64,000 nt of DNA, from assembly GCA_013350335.1 (NCBI GenBank), contig CM023540.1, positions 2,914,001 through 2,978,000 on the forward strand. The letters are read 5' to 3'. The DNA is from Chimonanthus salicifolius. Lineage: Eukaryota > Streptophyta > Magnoliopsida > Laurales > Calycanthaceae. The notes below the pieces were generated by a model. That model was not told the DNA's origin, ran no database searches, and saw only the letters and a list, made by a program, of their open reading frames with translations. A program made the translations under genes and the position numbers. Positions 36,053 through 48,608 of the stretch are shown here, piece by piece; position 1 is the first letter of the stretch; every line of letters starts with the position of its first letter.

Positions 36053-38876
36053 TGTAATGTCCGCCCTTTTTTCACCCGTTTTTCGAAAATCAGAGTCTAT
36101 TTTTTTTTTTTTTGAAATAGAAGAGTGAGAGAGGGCGCGGATGTCACGACGCGAGTTAAGTCCGAGCTTCTAAAGCCCGACCCTTAACTGGCCAACCCCA
36201 CGCGTGCGCGGAACTAAGTCCACGAGAATGGTTCACACGTAGGAAGTAAGCTCGCGGATTATATATCATTGCGGAACATGATAATAGAGTCTATCCTACC
36301 AGTTTTTAGATAGAAGGGAAGATACAACATTAAATTACCAAAATGCCCCTATGATCATATTTATATCACCTAAATGTAATTGTCCATAAGTAACGTCCAA
36401 ACCATCGCAAGAAATGTAAATTTATACAACCCGACAAGCTAAGTTACTCTAAAATTACATCTCCAAAATATAAACGTAAATAAACTAAGACTTCGCTTCC
36501 CAAGCTCCTAAGCTTGGCTCCTGTCATGTCCACCACTTCCGCCATCCCCTGCGTCATCAGCTAGGGTAGAAGTAGGGGGTTAGTCAACGCGCCCAGTAGG
36601 ACTCCGAGTAGGGCTAGCACATGGATTACTGATAACACGCATACCGATATAATAAAATATAACAAAATAAGCATGTAATGAATGCTATGCCATGGGTGCC
36701 TATGTCATGTGTCCCACCCATCATCCGTATGATCATACAATGTATTATCCCCATGCTTGCTTCTCGGTCGCCCCGACGGAGCATGGACTCCGGTTATAGA
36801 ACTATCCCCATGTTTGATTCTCGGTCGCCCCGACGGAGCATGGACTCCGGTTATAGCCCTCAAGCTATCCCCATGTCTAATTCTCGGTCGTCCCGACGGA
36901 ACATGGACTCCGGTTTCATTATTTTCCCGCCCATGCCATGCATGAGATGTACGTGCATTATGCTATGTAGTATATAGATAAACCATAATTTTGATATACC
37001 ATACATAGCCATATAATGCATAATGTTAAAATATAATCCATATGATTCATAACTTAAAACTCATCATAAGATAAATCATAATCATATATCCATCATAAGC
37101 CAAATCAAAATAATCTAAAATACCATCACATATCCATCGCTTACAAAAAGGTAGGAATCCTACAGAATACCACGTAGCGTTCCGTTTGATAATCCGGTCG
37201 CCGATCGCGTACCGTTTGCGACGTCCCGATACCTTATTACATTTACCGAATTAGTGCATACGTTATCCATGATTAAGTTCCTAACTGATCATAACCCTAG
37301 ATCCATTCAATGATCCTTAAGTATATTACAAGTTTATCAAAAATCGGTCCTTAACTTAGCCCATTATCCATAGGTTAAAACACATACATAAATCCAATTT
37401 CTTTGGCCATTTAAATACTCTAATTTGTGAACCTAAACGCAGCAACTATCGGTTCCAATTAATCATTCATAATGCATTCGATTTCATGTCTAATCCACAT
37501 AGGGTTCGGCCATGTACCATGGCCGAACCCATTGTTCTTCGAAGTGGCCAACAATTACCATTTTGCCACTCTCTCCTCTATGATTAATCATTCACCCACT
37601 TATGTCTATTTTAAGTCTAAATTTCATCCATAACTTAGACCCATTTATAATTCCATAACATATCCAAAATCAGCCACCTGTTGTTTAATTTTGAAAAACA
37701 TTTAATCCCCATATGTCCTTTCACATTTGGCCCTAAAGGTGGCCCACAAAGGGATCATGGGTTCGGCCATACACCATGGCCGAACCCATGGTACCCATCA
37801 TCCGTATGGTCATCCATTCATTCCATTCTATGCCTCTAAGCCCTATTTAAAATCACATATTTTAAATCACTTGAAAACTAATTATCATAAATCATTCTCC
37901 AACATTTTAAACCTTCTAACCTTAATAAAATCATCAATTACTTTGCATTTAGGAAACTTAACCTTTTCTCCATATTTTTCCATACTTCCATCATCCATCA
38001 TTTAATTTACCACCATGGGGTTCGGCCATGTATGGCCCAAAATTTCCTCACAAATCCATAACAATTATTTTAAATACTTAACATCCCTAATCCATTACTT
38101 AATCCATTCCTCCATTTTATCCATTCCTTATCCTACCATTGGATGGATTTTTAAATTCAAAGCCTATGATGGTTTGGCCACCATCCAATCCAAGGAAATG
38201 GATTCCAAAACTTGAAACCCTAAAAAAAATTAAATTTCTTGTTTAGAACATACTTACGATCCGACGACTCCTCCGGTCTTTGTCGCTCCCGTCGACTTCC
38301 TTGGCCTCCTTTCTTCTTCCTCTTCTTGTTTGATCGGCTAGATGTGCTTGATCAATGGTGAGATATGCTTGGATCGGCTATGGTAGATGGGGTTAGATTG
38401 AGAGAGGGAGAGGGGAAGGTGATGGAAAACAAGATCTTAGCCTTTGATCTTGAAGGGGTGGACCAAGGCTTGCTCTCTCCTTCTCTTTTCTTCTCTTCTT
38501 CTTCTAAGTTTTCTTCTCTTTTTCTTTCCTCCAATGCATGGGATGGTTTTTGAGAGTGGGAGGGAGAGATAGAGTGAAAAATGTTTGTTTGAAATGAGAT
38601 GGAGATGGTTGGAGTAGCCTTCACTCAAACATTAACTTCCTCACCAGCCAAGCATGGGCTAGCTTGACTTTGGTGGTGGTGGTTGAGACCCAACCACCAA
38701 GCATGGCTCCCTTGTCCTCTTTGACTTGTCTATGTTGACCCTAATTAATCAACCTAATTAGTTAAGTTAAATCCTCACTTAGGTTAATTAATTTCCATCC
38801 AATTTAATTCCATTAAATTATCTATCTAATAAATCTACCCATGGTTGACCAAGTCAACCATGGTGGACGGCCCCCA
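36053..38876 (-). repeat. 3' LTR of element 4, truncated
   Basis: Collinear with 42178-45550, but the outer ~750 bp are missing and joined directly to integrase sequence at about 38877. An internal piece of about 560 bp (equivalent to 43905-44465) is also absent near 37797, and the palindrome at 38018 has lost one arm. Three tandem CTCGGTCGCCCCGACGGAGC modules lie at 36764-36915. U5 hairpin 36154-36189. Confidence 0.9.
36549..38257 (-). other. Putative LTR leader intron with palindrome array (element 4, 3' LTR)
   Basis: On the minus strand, GATC|GTAAGTATG at 38257 and GATGACGCAG at 36549. Palindromes at 37504 and 37760. Confidence 0.42.
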
Positions 38877-39420
38877 TCAGTCTGTATCGTCCTCTCAGAC
38901 TGTCCATCAGTCTGTGGATGAAATGCTGTGCTAGTTAATACATCAGTCCCCATAGCCGACTGCAGGCCCTGCCATACTCTGCCGGTGAATCGGCCATCCC
39001 TGTCGGACACAATAGACCGGGGAATGCCATGTAACCTGATGATCTCCAGGATGTACCGTCGACCCAAAGTCTCTGATGAATCTGTCATCTTGATGGGAAG
39101 GAAATGTGCAAACTTGGTCAACCGGTCCACTATGACCCATATTGCATCGTTGCCCTTAGATGACCTTGGCAACCCTGTTACAAAGTCCATGGATATGTGT
39201 TACCATTTCCATTCTGGTACCGTTAAGGGTGCGAGTAAATCCAGTGGTTTCCGATGTTCTGCCTTAACCTGCTGATAGGTTAAGCAACGAGCAACAAACT
39301 CTGCCACGTCTTTCTTAAGTCCATGCCACCAATAGTGCCTCTTAAGATCGTGGTACATCTTGGTGCTGCTCGGGTGAATAGAGAGTTTGGTTTGGTGTGC
39401 TTCAATCAGTAATTCTCTTC
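38877..39420 (-). pseudogene. pol: Integrase fragment of element 4 pol
   Basis: Minus strand. [12 protein letters not shown] zinc region at about 39420-39290, then the catalytic core with [16 protein letters not shown] (first Asp), [14 protein letters not shown] (second Asp) and [13 protein letters not shown] (Glu region). A TAA-type stop breaks WEHISMD near 39200. It is fused upstream to RT (DTLQ) because RT thumb and RNase H are deleted, and downstream to LTR sequence. Confidence 0.85.
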
Positions 39421-39900
39421 TGCAAGGTGTCTAGGACTATCCGTAGGTGCTCGGCATGTTTGTTCTGACTTTTGGAGTAGATCAGAATATCATCGATGAA
39501 TACGATCACAAACTGATCTAAGTACGGACGGAATATCCTATTCATCAAGTCCATGAACACCGTCGGTGCATTAGTAAGTCCAAACGGCATGACTACATAC
39601 TCATATAACCCATACTGTGACCTGAAGGCAGTCTTCTCTACGTCCTCCTCCCTAACCCGAATTTGATGGTATCCTGGACATCAGGTCAATCTTGGAGAAA
39701 TGAGAGGAACCCCTAAGTTGATCAAACAGATCATCAATCCGGGGTAGGGGATACTTGTTCCTGACAGTCAGCTGATTTAACTTCCTATAGTCCACAAACA
39801 TTCGTAGGGTACCGTCTTTCTTTTTCACAAATAACACTGGGGCTCCCCATGCGGATGTACTGTTCCGAATGAAGCCTAGTCTGAGCAGTTCATCAATTTG
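39402..39900 (-). pseudogene. pol: Reverse transcriptase fragment of element 4 pol
   Basis: Minus strand. [17 protein letters not shown] and [11 protein letters not shown] (39850-39760), [21 protein letters not shown]; then an indel near 39660, then [17 protein letters not shown] and the catalytic [11 protein letters not shown] at about 39500. It ends at DTLQ, where about 1 kb (thumb, RNase H) is missing relative to 47690-48610. Confidence 0.88.
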
Positions 39901-39915
39901 CTTCTTCAGCTCGGA

Positions 39916-40592
39916 TCATCTCAGCTGGTGCCATCTATAATGGGGTAATGATACTGGAGCGGCCCCGGGGTATAATTTTATTTCAAAGTCTATCTCCCTC
40001 TTGGGTGGCAAACCAGGGAGTTCTATTGGGAATACCTCGGCAAAATCTGCGACTACCGTCGGAAGTTCAACCATTGGTGCCTTATCTAGTGTGAGGCTGT
40101 TCAAGGCGAGATGGTTCAATTCCTCCTGCAGCCTTCTAGGGATACCCTGCCTGTCAGCGTGTACCATGTACCGCTTTCCTTCGGGTGACCAAAATATCAC
40201 CCTAGGAAGATGGCAGTCAATATGGGCCTGATACGTAGTCAACCAATCCATGCCAAATATGACATCATATTCCGCCATATCGATTACTAAATAGTTGAAC
40301 TCGAATCTGAATCCCGCGAGTTTCGTGTTCAATGCCGTACATATAAGTCCTAATGATGTGTCTCCGACGGGGGATACAATGGTGAGTGATGTGGAAAGGT
40401 TTTGTACTAGTGTGCCCGTGGCAGATATGAATGCAGCAGATATGAATGAATGTGATGCTCAAGAGTCAAATAAAGTAACAGCATAGGAACTACCAATCAC
40501 AGCCATACCTTGCATCACTGAACGGTCCACTGCTATTAGAGATGGTATGGTGAAGAGTCGTCCAGATCCCGTAGGTTTTGGTGCCCCCCCAC
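39916..40592 (-). pseudogene. pol: Aspartic protease region of element 4 pol
   Basis: Minus strand, after gag. The active-site motif LFDSGASHSF of element 3 is LFDS-stop-ASHSF here (TGA at about 40465), so the catalytic glycine is lost. Downstream the frame is open with AEYDVIFGMDWL and on to the RT N-terminal linker (PPKREIDFEIKLYPG). It ends in a frameshift near 39916. Confidence 0.85.
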
Positions 40593-41668
40593 CTAATTAT
40601 ATGTTCTGCCTCCCCGCGACTGTGTTGGTCTAGTTGGAGGGCGGAAAGAGCACCTGAAGTTGGAGGGTCGGCTAGTTTGTGGACACTCTCGCTTGTGGTG
40701 GCCCTGTTGGCCACACTGATAACAGTTGTTCCCACCCCGGGGAACCTGTGTGACTGATGCTGATGTAGAAGGCTGACTGGGGCGAAAGCCCCCGGTAGAT
40801 CCCGTGGAGGGTGAGGGCCTACTAGGATTCGGGCGGAATTTCTTGTTGGGTTGGAATGTTCCCCGCCCAACCTGCCCTCGGCGGTTGTCAAACCGCACTA
40901 TCTCATTTAGTTCTCGTTCTGCGATGGTGGCCCTGCTAACCACCCCTGCCAGTGTGGGCTCTTTGAAAATGGTCACTCTAGACTTGATGCTTGGCCGAAG
41001 GCCCCGTTCAAACTTGCGGGCCCTTCGGTGTTCAATATCCACCATATAGAACGCATAGATAGACAGCTTAAGAAATTCTATGTGATACTCCGCCACTGTC
41101 ATGTTGCCTTGTACCAATGAGATGAAGGCTTCAGTCTGGCTCTCTCTTTCTTCCTCCGGAAAAAATTGTTCTAGTAAGGTGGCTGAGAACCACTCCCATG
41201 TCATGGGGATCCTTTCTCTATCCGTTACCAGCATTTGTTGCTTTTCTACCACTTCCCACCAACTACTGGCATCCTCGATCAGTTGGGATGTGGCCAGTAA
41301 GATCTTATCAGTAGGACTGGAAACCTGGAGCAAATTCAAGATTTGATTGATCCTCTTTAACCAGTGCTCCGCTCCCACAGCCCCTTCTTTTCCCTTGAAG
41401 TAGGGAGGGCGTTGTTGTTGGAAGTCCTTGACCATCTTCCGTTTATTGGAGTCGCTGGCGGTCCCATTGCCGCTTGAGTGTTGTTGGAGAGCAGAAGCGA
41501 CTGCCGCTTGGACTATGTCTCTTAACTCGGGAGGTACACCTTCTATGTTTATACTATTTTGTCCCTCGGCTGTGTGAGGTGGTGGTTGTACTTCCTCATC
41601 CTGACGAGGGGGTGTTACCTCTTTCTCTACCCGTGGGATTGCGGCGGGTTCTTCTTTTTGACGGCATT
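40593..41668 (-). pseudogene. gag: gag of element 4
   Basis: Minus strand. An ATG at 41668 opens MPSKRRTRRNPTGRE, which goes out of frame after about 20 codons. The main frame from 41435 has 280 codons: Gag domain (MVKDFQQQRPPYFKGKEG, SWWEVVEKQQ, EQFFPEEERESQTEAF, MTVAEYHIEFLKL), then a Pro/Ser/Arg-rich linker and the knuckle CYQCGQQGHHKREC (CX2CX4HX4C), stopping at 40593 in SRGGRTYN, which precedes protease. Structural protein for particle formation and RNA packaging. No zinc-knuckle ORF is visible upstream of it, unlike element 3. Confidence 0.88.
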
Positions 41669-42163
41669 TCCTAAGTCATCGAAAAATATTGACTTAGTTC
41701 CCTCATAATATTGGCATGTTCATAGTTTAGAACAATTTTCCTAAGTATCAAATATTTCCTTCAATTTGGGGGAGAATTATCGATCAAGTATACTTCATTT
41801 TTGGGGAGAATTCCTAAGTATCGAATATCGTTTCTTTCATTTGAGGAAAGTTGCGAAATAAGTATACTTGGTTTGGGGAAAACTTCCCATCTAGCTATGT
41901 TTGTCCATTTTTGTGAAATTGGGGGAAATGTTCCTACGTTTGATAAACCTATCAATGTTTTAATGATTGTACTTCCCTTCCTATCATTTTCTTACGTCAA
42001 ATGTGGCGCTCAGATTGAATGTTTCAGTCTGAGTCAATCGAAGTAGATTAATCCGGCCCCCGTGCAGCGGACTCCGAAGAGTCGGTCAGTTGGGACTTCT
42101 TAGCTGTCAGTGAGACATGCAACCGTCTTAATCTTACTTCGAAGGATTCTTTCTTTCGATTTC
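41669..42163 (-). other. 5' untranslated region of element 4
   Basis: Between primer site and gag. It holds the block GACCGACTCTTCGGAGTC, as after the primer sites of elements 1-3, and a run of short TTTGGGGAGAATTCCTAAGTATCG-like repeats cognate with 4850-5110. No three-knuckle ORF is present, a clear difference to element 3. Confidence 0.7.
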
Positions 42164-42176
42164 GCTCTGATACCAA
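42164..42176 (-). other. Primer binding site, tRNA-iMet (element 4)
   Basis: Plus strand GCTCTGATACCAA is the reverse complement of TTGGTATCAGAGC, one base inside the LTR end. Confidence 0.92.
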
Positions 42177-42177
42177 C

Positions 42178-45100
42178 TGTAACACCCTCCCCTTTTTCAC
42201 CCGCTTTCTGAAAATCAGAGTCTATTTTTTTTTTGAAATAGAAGAGTGAGAGAGGGCGTGGACGCCACGACGCGAGTTAAGTCCGAGCTTCTAAAGCCCG
42301 ACCCTTAACTGGCCAACCCCACGCATGCGCGGAACTAAGTCTACGAGAATGGTTCACACGTAGGAAGTAAGCTCGCGGATTATAATCATTGCGGAACATG
42401 ATAATAGAGTCTATCCTACCGGTTTTTAGATAGAAGGGAAGATACAACATTAAATTACCAAAATGCCCCTATGATCATATTATATCACCAAATGTAATTG
42501 TCCATAAGTAACGTCCAAACCATCGCAAGAAATGTAAATTTATACAACCCGACAAGCTAAGTTACTTTAAAATTACATCTCCAAAATATAAACGTAAATA
42601 AACTAAGACTGCGCTTCCCAAGCTCCTAAGCTTGGCTCCTGTCATGTCCACCGCTTCCGCCATCCCCTGCGTCATCAGCCAGGGTAGAAGTAGGGCGTTA
42701 GTCAACACGCCCAGTAGGACTCCGAGTAGGGCTAGCACATGGATTAGTGATAACACGCATACCGATACAATAAAATATAACAAAATAAGCATGTAATGAA
42801 TGCTATGCCATGGGTACCTATGTCATGTGTCCCACCCATCATCCGTATGATCATACAATGTTTGCTTCTCGGTCGCCCCGACGGAGCATGGACTCCGGTT
42901 ATAGAACTATCCGCATGTTTGATTCTCGGTCGCCCCGACGGAGCATGGACTCCGGTTATAGCCTTCAGGCTATCCCCATGTCTGATTCTCGGTCACCCCG
43001 ACGGAGCATGGACTCCGGTTTCATTATTTTCCCACCCATGCCATGCATGAGATGTACGTGCATTATGCTATGTAGTATATAGATAAACCATAATTTTGAT
43101 ATACCATACATAGCCATATAATGCATAATGTTAAAATATAATCCATATGATTCATAACTTAAAACTCATCATAAGATAAATCATAATCATAAATCCATCA
43201 TAAGCCAAATCAAAATAATCTAAAATACCATCACATATCCATCGCTTACAAAAAGGTAGGAATCCTACCGAATACCACGTAGCGTTCCGTTTGATAATCC
43301 GGTCGCCGATCGCGTACCGTTTGCGACGTCCCGATACCTTATTACATTTGCCGAATTAGTCCATACGTTATCGATGATTAAGTTTCTAACTGATCATAAC
43401 CCTAGATCCATTCAATGATCCTTAAGTATATTACAAGTTTATCAAAAATCGGTCCTTAACTTAGCCCATTATCCATAGGTTAAAACACATACATAAATCC
43501 AATTTCTTTGGCCATTTAAATACTCTAATTTGCGAACCTAAACGCAGCAACTATCCGTTCCAATTAATCATTCATAATGCATTCGATTTCATGTCTAATC
43601 CACATAGGGTTCGGCCATGTACCATGGCCGAACCCATTGTTCTTCAAAGTGGCTAATAATTACCATTTTGCCACTCTCTCCTCTATGATTAATCATTCAC
43701 CCACTTATGTCTATTTTAAGTCTAAATTTCATCCATAACTTAGACCCATTTATAATTCCATAACATATCCAAAATCAGCCACCTATTGTTTAATTTTGAA
43801 AAACATTTAATCCCCATATGTCCTTTCACATTTGGCTCTAAAGGTGGCCCACAAAGGGATCATGGGTTCGGCCATACACCATGGCCGAACCCATGGTACC
43901 CTATCTCCCTTCTTTTGGGTCCATTTTGTCTCATTTAATCCTATCACCAATGAATTTAATTTATTCATTTAAGTCCTCATTCTCATCCCATTTAAAACCT
44001 CACATATCATTTTCATAAATCCATTAAAATCTAGCATTCTTCTACATCGTTTTCCATTTATTAAAACCACTAATCACCACCCTAGGGTTCACCTTTATGG
44101 ATGCCATTTTCAAAGACTAATGTTTTGTCCCAAAAATAATCCATTTTAAAATTACTTACCATACTCATAATTTTCAAACTTTAGAAAACATTAACCATTG
44201 AGCATCTAAGAGCCCTAACCTTCATAGATCACTAACCATGGGGTTCAGCCACCTTGTATGGCCGAACCCTATAGTTCATGATTTCTTTAAAACATCATAC
44301 CCCCATTTGAATTAAATCATCTATTTACATCACCATTTTCATCCCATTTAAGCATCACATTCTATACTTAATAAATCCATTTAAATCTATCATTTTTCTC
44401 CATTATCTTTAAACCTTACAATCTTAATAAATTACCCATTATTTACCATGGGGTTCGGCCATGTAGGGTCATCCATTCATTCCATTCTATGCCTCTAAAC
44501 CCTATTTAAAATCACCTATTTTAAATCACTTGAAAACTAATTATCATAAATCATTCTCCAACATTTTAAACCTTCTAACCTTAATAAAATCATCAATTAC
44601 TTTGCATTTAGGAAACCTAACCTTTTCTCCATATTTTTCCATACTTCCATCATCCATCATTTAATTTGCCACCATGGGGTTCGGCCATGCTACATGGCCG
44701 AACCCTATGGCCCAAAGTTTCCTCACAAATCCATAACAATTATTTTAAATACTTAACATCCCTAATCCATTACTTAATCCATTCCTCCATTTTATCCATT
44801 CCTTATCCTACCATTGGATGGATTTTTAAATTCAAAGCCTATGATGGTTTGGCCACCATCCAATCCAAGGAAATGGATTCCAAAACTTAAAACCCTAAAA
44901 AAAAATTAAATTTCTTGTTTAGAACATACTTACGATCCGACGACTCCTCCCGTCTTTGTCGCTCCCGTCGACTTCCTTGGCCTCCTTTCTTCTTCCTCTC
45001 CTTGTTTGATCGGCTAGATGTGCTTGATCAATGGTGAAATATGCTTGGATCGGCTATGGTAGATGGGGTTAGATTGAGAGAGGGAGAGGGGAAGGTGATG

Positions 45101-46304
45101 GAAAACAAGATCTTAGCCTTTGATCTTGAAGGGGTGGACCAAGGCTTGCTCTCTCCTTCTCTTTTCTTCTCTTCTTCTTCTAAGTTTTCTTCTCTTTTTC
45201 TTTCCTCCAATGCATGGGACGGTTTTTGAGAGTGGGATGGAGAGATAGAGTGAAAAATGTTTGTTTGAAATGAGATGGAGATGGTTGGAGTAGCCTTCAC
45301 TCAAACATTAACTTCCTCACCAACCAAGCATGGGCTAGCTTGACTTTGGTGGTGGTGGTTGAGACCCAACCACCAAGCATGGCTCCCTTGTCCTCTTTGA
45401 CTTGTCTATGTTGACCCTAATTAATCAACCTAATTAGTTAAGTTAAGTCCTCACTTAGGTTAATTAATTTCCATCCAATTTAATTCCATTAAATTATCTA
45501 TCTAATAAATCTACCCATGGTTGAGGTCAACCATGGTGGACGGCCCCCACCTATACCTACCCCGCCAGCCACCTCACTTGATGAGGTGGAGGTGGGCCCC
45601 ACTTGGCCATGTTATTTTAATTCCATTGATTTTAACTTAGATAATTTTACAATAATTTTAATCAATTTAATTTACCTTAATCCACCTTAGTCTTCTTAAA
45701 TTTATCAATGGTTGACCAAGTCAACCATGATGGTTGGCCCCACTTTTTCCTTGGTCCACACGCCACCTCAATGGGTGAGGTGGAGGTGGGCCCCATTTGG
45801 CCATATTACTTAATCTTGATACATCTTAACTTAGATAGTTTTATAATTATCTAATCTATTTAATTTATCTTAATTGGATCACCATTGGGTCCATGGCCCA
45901 ATTATATTTTGTCTTTCCCATTTATTTTAGGGCTTACCTACTTTGGCCCAAATTGACTATCTTGAAACAATTACTTACCATTGACCCATTAATTGTATAA
46001 TTCCAATTCATGGTTTATTGGGTAGACATTGGGCCCATGGCCCAATTAAATTCCCTCCTTACCTTAGGCTTACCTCAATTGGGTCCATTGGGTCCCAAAT
46101 GAGTATTGGGCCCAATTTGACCATCCTTGACCCGATTAGTCCTCATTGACCCATTAAATGGATTTCGTCCAATCCATGGCCCATTGGACCATTCTTGGAC
46201 CCTTGTCCCAACTTTTGATCCATTTGGTATTCCACCATGTTAAAATTCAAATTAAAATCAATAAATGCCAAATATATATTGATTCGAAAATTCGGGCTAT
46301 TGCA
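42178..46304 (-). repeat. 5' LTR of element 4
   Basis: 4127 bp; own-strand start TGCAATAGCCCGAATTTTCG, end GGGAGGGTGTTACA. Palindromes at 43605, 43864, 44240 and 44676 and a half copy at 44453. Three CTCGGTCGCCCCGACGG modules at 42868-43015. GTAAGT at 44933, acceptor-like CAG at 42667, U5 hairpin 42310-42275 and GGGCG..CGCCC hairpin near 42695-42712. Confidence 0.9.
42667..44933 (-). other. Putative LTR leader intron with palindrome array (element 4, 5' LTR)
   Basis: Minus strand GATC|GTAAGTATG to GATGACGCAG|GGGATGG, about 2.27 kb. It keeps the same order of modules as the TGTAACACC family in spite of different outer sequence. Confidence 0.48.
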
Positions 46305-46956
46305 CTTCCGTCCCAATCAGCCCTCCCAATCTGTAGCAGTCACTCAGGCTTCTAGAGGAGTGAGCACCTGCTATCACTGTGATCAACCGGGCCATCTCCA
46401 GAGGGATTGTCCCAAACTCAATAGGCTTTCATACTCCAGAGGATCGTCTCGTCCACCAGTCAGACCGGCTAACTCCAAAGGAGGCAGGACATATAATCGG
46501 GCGAGACGGGCGCCCAACCCTGCTGGAGCTGGACGATTATTTACTTTAACTTCTCTAGAAGATGAGGATCATGCGGTGATACAAGGTATGGCAGTAGTGA
46601 GTAGTTCTTATGCATATGCACTATTTGATTCTGGAGCATCACACTCCTTCATAGCTGCATCATTTATAACTGCTACCGGTACTCTAGTACAAAGATTAGC
46701 CACAACACTTACAATTGTGTCCCCTGTCGGAGACTCGGCATTGGGACTTATATGCGCGGCAGTTAACACTAAACTAGCTGGACTCAGATTTGAGTTCAAT
46801 TATCTGGTGCTTGACATGTCTGAGTATGATATAATATTCGGCATGGATTGGTTGGCTATGTTCCAGGCCAACATTGATTGTTATCGTCGAAGAGTGACAT
46901 TTATGTCACCCGAAGGGAAGCAATACGTGGTTCGTACAGACAAACAGAGTGGACTG
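46305..46956 (+). pseudogene. gag-pol: gag C-terminus and protease of element 3
   Basis: The Gag knuckle CYHCDQPGHLQRDC (CX2CX4HX4C) at about 46369-46410 is followed by a basic SRGSSRPPVRP linker and the retropepsin-type protease with LFDSGASHSF at about 46621-46650 and a conserved YDIIFGMDWL. TAG at 46957-46959 ends it where relatives read on (CAG to TAG likely). The upstream half of gag is at 34919-36052. Confidence 0.9.
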
Positions 46957-48608
46957 TAGGAGGGGTTGAACCACGTGGAGTTGAATAATATCATTATAAA
47001 CAAAACACCAATTACTGAACTTCCGGCAATTGTAAAAGAATTTGAGGATGTGTTTCCAAAAGAACTCCCTAGTTTACAGCCGATGAGGGAGATCAACTTC
47101 GAGATCAAGTTATATCTTGGTACTTCACCAGTATCTCTACCACACTATCGGATGGCACCAGCAGAGATGTCGGAGCTAAAGAAGCAGATCGATGAATTGC
47201 TTAGACTAGGATGCATCCGACACAGCACATCGTCGTGGGGAGCTCCAGTATTGTTTGTAAAGAAGAAGGACGGCTCGCTTCGGATGTGTGTTGATTATCG
47301 GAAGCTGAATCAGCTAACAGTCTGAAAAAAGTACCCTCTACCCAGGATCGATGATTTATTCGACCAATTGAGGGGCTCCAGCCATTTTTCAAAAATTGAT
47401 TTGATGTCTGGTTATCATCAAATACGGGTTAGGGAGGAAGATATAGAGAGGACAGCCTTACGGACGCGGTATGGACTATACGAGTTCGTAGTCATGCCAT
47501 TTGGACTCACGAATGCGCCGGCTGTGTTCATGGACTTAATGAACAAAATCTTTCATCCGTACCTGGACCAGTTTGTAATCATATTCATTGACGATATCTT
47601 GATCTATTCCAAGAGTCAGGAACAATATGCAGAGCACTTACAGATAGTTTTGAATACTTTGAGACAGAAGAAGCTGTATGCCAAACCAGTAAGTGTGAGT
47701 TCTGGCTATCTCAAGTAAATTTCTTGGGACATCTTATATCCGAGGGAGGTATAGCCGTGGATCCGGCTAAGGTGGCAGCAGTGAAAGATTGGAAAGAGCC
47801 CAAGAATGTAACCGAAATCCGTAGCTTCTTGGGATTGGCTGGTTATTATAGAAGATTTATCATGGATTTTGCAAAAATAGCATCTCCATTGACTCGACTC
47901 ACACAGAAAGGAGTCAAGTACGAGTGGACAGATCTGTGTAATCAAAGGTTTGAAGAGCTGAAGACAAGACTTACCACTGCCCCTATTTTAGTTTTGCAGG
48001 TAAGTGGCAAGTGTTACGAGGTATACTGCGTTGCCTCGGGAGAGGGACTGGGATGTACACTCAGTCAGAGTAATTGTGTGGTAGAGTATGGTTCAAGGCA
48101 ATTGAAGATACATGAACGTCTTTACCCCACACATGATTTGGAATTAGCTGCAGTGGTCTTCGCTCTCAAAAGTTGGAGACGCTACTTCTACAGCGAGAAA
48201 TTTGAGGTACTTTCTGATCATAAGAGCTTAAAATATTTATTTGATCAGAAGGAGCTCAAGCTCAGGCAGCGAAGATGGATGGAGTATTTGGCGGATTATG
48301 AGTTTACGCTTCGATACCATCCAGGCAAGGCAAACAAAGTAGCGGATGCCCTCAGCCGTATATCACATGCATCCGTGGCATGTTTGATCAGATCGGAATG
48401 GGAGATGTTAAATATCATCCGAGAATTTAAACTTTATTACAACAACCGTGGGACCATATACAATCTGGTCATACAATCCAACATGGTCACCAAGATTGAA
48501 CAAGAACAATATATGGATCCAGAGGTAGATGAGATATGGGCCAAGATGTCCACTGGTGTAGTCTTACCGGAATGGGAATTACAACTGGGACAAAGTCTTT
48601 TATTTTGA
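46957..48608 (+). pseudogene. pol: Reverse transcriptase and RNase H of element 3 pol
   Basis: [20 protein letters not shown] linker, [63 protein letters not shown] and the catalytic [11 protein letters not shown] (about 47580-47615). RNase [19 protein letters not shown] (the first catalytic Asp position reads YCVAS, so Asp is lost), [19 protein letters not shown] with the Glu, [12 protein letters not shown] with Asp, KVADALSR with Asp. Lesions: TGA at 47323, frameshift near 47688-47718, TGA at 48606. RNA-dependent DNA synthesis in virus-like particles would be its role. Confidence 0.9.

Larger units (their letters stand above)
36053..46304 (-). mobile_element. Element 4: minus-strand chromovirus of a second LTR family, internally deleted
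   Basis: Inserted in gag of element 3 with an imperfect 5-bp duplication (CATCC 36048-36052, CTTCC 46305-46309). On its own strand: 5' LTR 46304-42178, primer site 42176-42164, gag 41668-40593, protease, RT and integrase down to 38877, then a shortened 3' LTR 38876-36053. The LTR starts TGCAATAGCCCG and ends TTACA, a start unlike elements 1-3, yet palindromes, GTAAGT, acceptor and U5 hairpin are shared. RNase H, the end of integrase, the polypurine tract and the start of the 3' LTR are deleted. Confidence 0.9.

Noticed and set aside
36678..37000. ORF with repeated RSPRRSMDSGY peptide
   Set aside because: It is a translation of the three tandem CTCGGTCGCCCCGACGG modules in an LTR; no gene evidence.
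38352..38628. Minus-strand Ser/Glu-rich ORF of 90 codons, repeated at 45028-45300
   Set aside because: It lies in the CT-rich leader of the element 4 LTR; compositional bias explains it. A short leader ORF cannot be excluded but has no support.
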